Position numbers and translations under genes: made by a program. The notes beneath the pieces are model-generated. The model saw nothing but the letters and a program-made list of their open reading frames with translations. It was not told the DNA's origin and did no database searches. Of a DNA stretch of 6,022 nucleotides, positions 5,138 to 6,022 are shown piece by piece; position 1 is the stretch's first letter, and each line of letters starts with the position of its first letter. The stretch comes from ZC4RG30 sp040508085 (GTDB lineage Bacteria; Pseudomonadota; Gammaproteobacteria; Steroidobacterales; Steroidobacteraceae): the NCBI GenBank assembly GCA_040508085.1, contig JBEVNO010000152.1, positions 1 to 6,022 on the forward strand, read 5' to 3'.

Positions 5138-6022
5138 GCGCGACCCTGCCGCGTACCCCGCGCTTGCCCGCGCTGGCCACGCTGCGCGCCTGGCGGCCGC
5201 AGTGCGCCACCGAAACGCTGATCCTGCTCACCAGCGTGTTCTTCGCGGTGGCCTGCAATGGCCTGTTCTGGCACAGCGCGATGGCCACCCACCCGGGCAG
5301 CATCGGCTTCGCGCTCTCGCTGCTGCTGTTCCTGGTCGGCGCGCACAACCTGCTGATGGGGCTGCTGGTCTGGCGGTGGAATGCCAAGGGGGTGCTGAGC
5401 CTGCTGTTGATCGGCACCGCGCTGGCCGCGCACTACATGAGCAGTTACCACATCTATCTGGATGCGGACATGCTGCGCAACGTGCTGGCCACCGACCATA
5501 AGGAAAGCGGCGAGCTGATCACCCCCACCCTGATCCTGCCGCTGCTGCTGTTGGCCGTGGCCCCGATGCTGCTGCTGTGGCGCGTGCAGCTGCGCCGGCG
5601 CTCGCTGGGCCGGGCGCTGCTGTGGCGCATCGTGTTTCTGCTGCTGTCTGCCCTGGTCACCTTCGGCGGGGCGATGCTGTCCTTCCAGGAGATGTCGTCG
5701 CTGATGCGCAACCAGCGCGAGGTGCGTTACCTGGCTACCCCCGGCAATGTCCTGCTCGGCCTGCCCAAGGCGCTGCGCGGTGACAATCCGATCCAGCGCG
5801 CGCCCAAGCTGCCGATCGGCATGGATGCCAAGGCGACCCCGCGTGCTGCGGGCGGCCGCCCGCGCCTGCTGGTGATCGTCATGGGCGAGACCGCACGCGC
5901 GCAGAACTGGGGCCTCAACGGCTATGCCAGGCAGACCACGCCGGAGCTGGCCCAGGCGGGGGTGATCAACTTCCCGGACATGCATTCGTGCGGCACCAGT
6001 ACCGAGGTCTCCCTGCCGTGCC
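5134..6022 (+). CDS. eptA: EptA/MCR-type lipid A phosphoethanolamine transferase (3' end missing)
   Basis: The first 296 residues of a family member usually about 540-560 long; the window ends inside the catalytic domain. The enzyme class transfers phosphoethanolamine from phosphatidylethanolamine to lipid A phosphate in the periplasm, lowering surface negative charge. The N-terminal EptA_B_N (DUF1705) region has five membrane segments (about 27-45, 57-79, 84-100, 130-149 and 163-184) and the diagnostic DADMLRNVLATDHKESGELI stretch (110-129). The sulfatase-fold domain starts near 243 with LLVIVMGETAR, whose Glu251 is the zinc ligand (Glu246 of MCR-1). It continues to SCGTSTEVSLPC, where Thr290 corresponds to the nucleophile Thr285 of MCR-1 and Cys286/Cys296 to its disulfide pair. 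The ATG shares its bases with the phosphatase stop codon (ATGA). The remaining zinc ligands lie beyond the window. CptA/EptB-like substrate preferences cannot be excluded from this half, but the motifs fit EptA best. Confidence 0.94.
   Translation, partial: MSATLPRTPRLPALATLRAWRPQCATETLILLTSVFFAVACNGLFWHSAMATHPGSIGFALSLLLFLVGAHNLLMGLLVWRWNAKGVLSLLLIGTALAAHYMSSYHIYLDADMLRNVLATDHKESGELITPTLILPLLLLAVAPMLLLWRVQLRRRSLGRALLWRIVFLLLSALVTFGGAMLSFQEMSSLMRNQREVRYLATPGNVLLGLPKALRGDNPIQRAPKLPIGMDAKATPRAAGGRPRLLVIVMGETARAQNWGLNGYARQTTPELAQAGVINFPDMHSCGTSTEVSLPC

Noticed and set aside
4783..5985. Minus-strand 400-codon frame opposite the phosphatase and transferase genes
   Set aside because: Gln/Arg/His-rich antisense shadow of two clearly identified membrane enzymes.

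Overview
The window is GC-rich (by eye about two-thirds G+C, strongly G/C-biased third codon positions) and densely coding. Codon use, protein character and gene content suggest a gammaproteobacterium of the Xanthomonadaceae (Stenotrophomonas/Xanthomonas-like). That assignment is pattern recognition from the translated proteins, not a database match. Nothing mobile, no rRNA or tRNA and no CRISPR array is visible; this looks like ordinary chromosome carrying an envelope-modification locus.

Layout. (1) Bases 1-291, minus strand: the N-terminal 97 residues of a DUF819-type multi-pass membrane protein, cut by the window edge. (2) Bases 292-405: a short intergenic stretch with a clear minus-strand intrinsic terminator (320-346) that ends the two-component operon. 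(3) Bases 406-2425, minus strand: a two-gene operon, an OmpR/PhoB-class response regulator (1724-2425) followed with a 14-base overlap by its membrane histidine kinase (406-1737). The kinase has a short periplasmic sensor rich in His and Glu, resembling the ColRS/VgrRS metal-responsive systems. (4) Bases 2426-2528: a divergent intergenic region of about 100 bases with a 6-bp inverted repeat. (5) Bases 2529-6022, plus strand: three envelope-lipid enzymes, namely an ArnT-like GT-C glycosyltransferase (2529-4265), a PAP2-family lipid phosphatase (4367-5137) and an EptA-type lipid A phosphoethanolamine transferase (5134 to the edge, truncated). The phosphatase and transferase overlap by ATGA.

How they fit together. 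The three plus-strand products all belong to families that act on undecaprenyl-linked sugars or on the phosphates of lipid A at the periplasmic face of the inner membrane. The adjacent, divergently transcribed sensor/regulator pair is a natural candidate for their controller. The simplest reading is a surface-charge remodelling module of the kind that gives cationic peptide or polymyxin tolerance, possibly switched by a metal cation. The protein families are well supported. The regulatory link, the sugar donor and the exact phosphatase substrate are inference.
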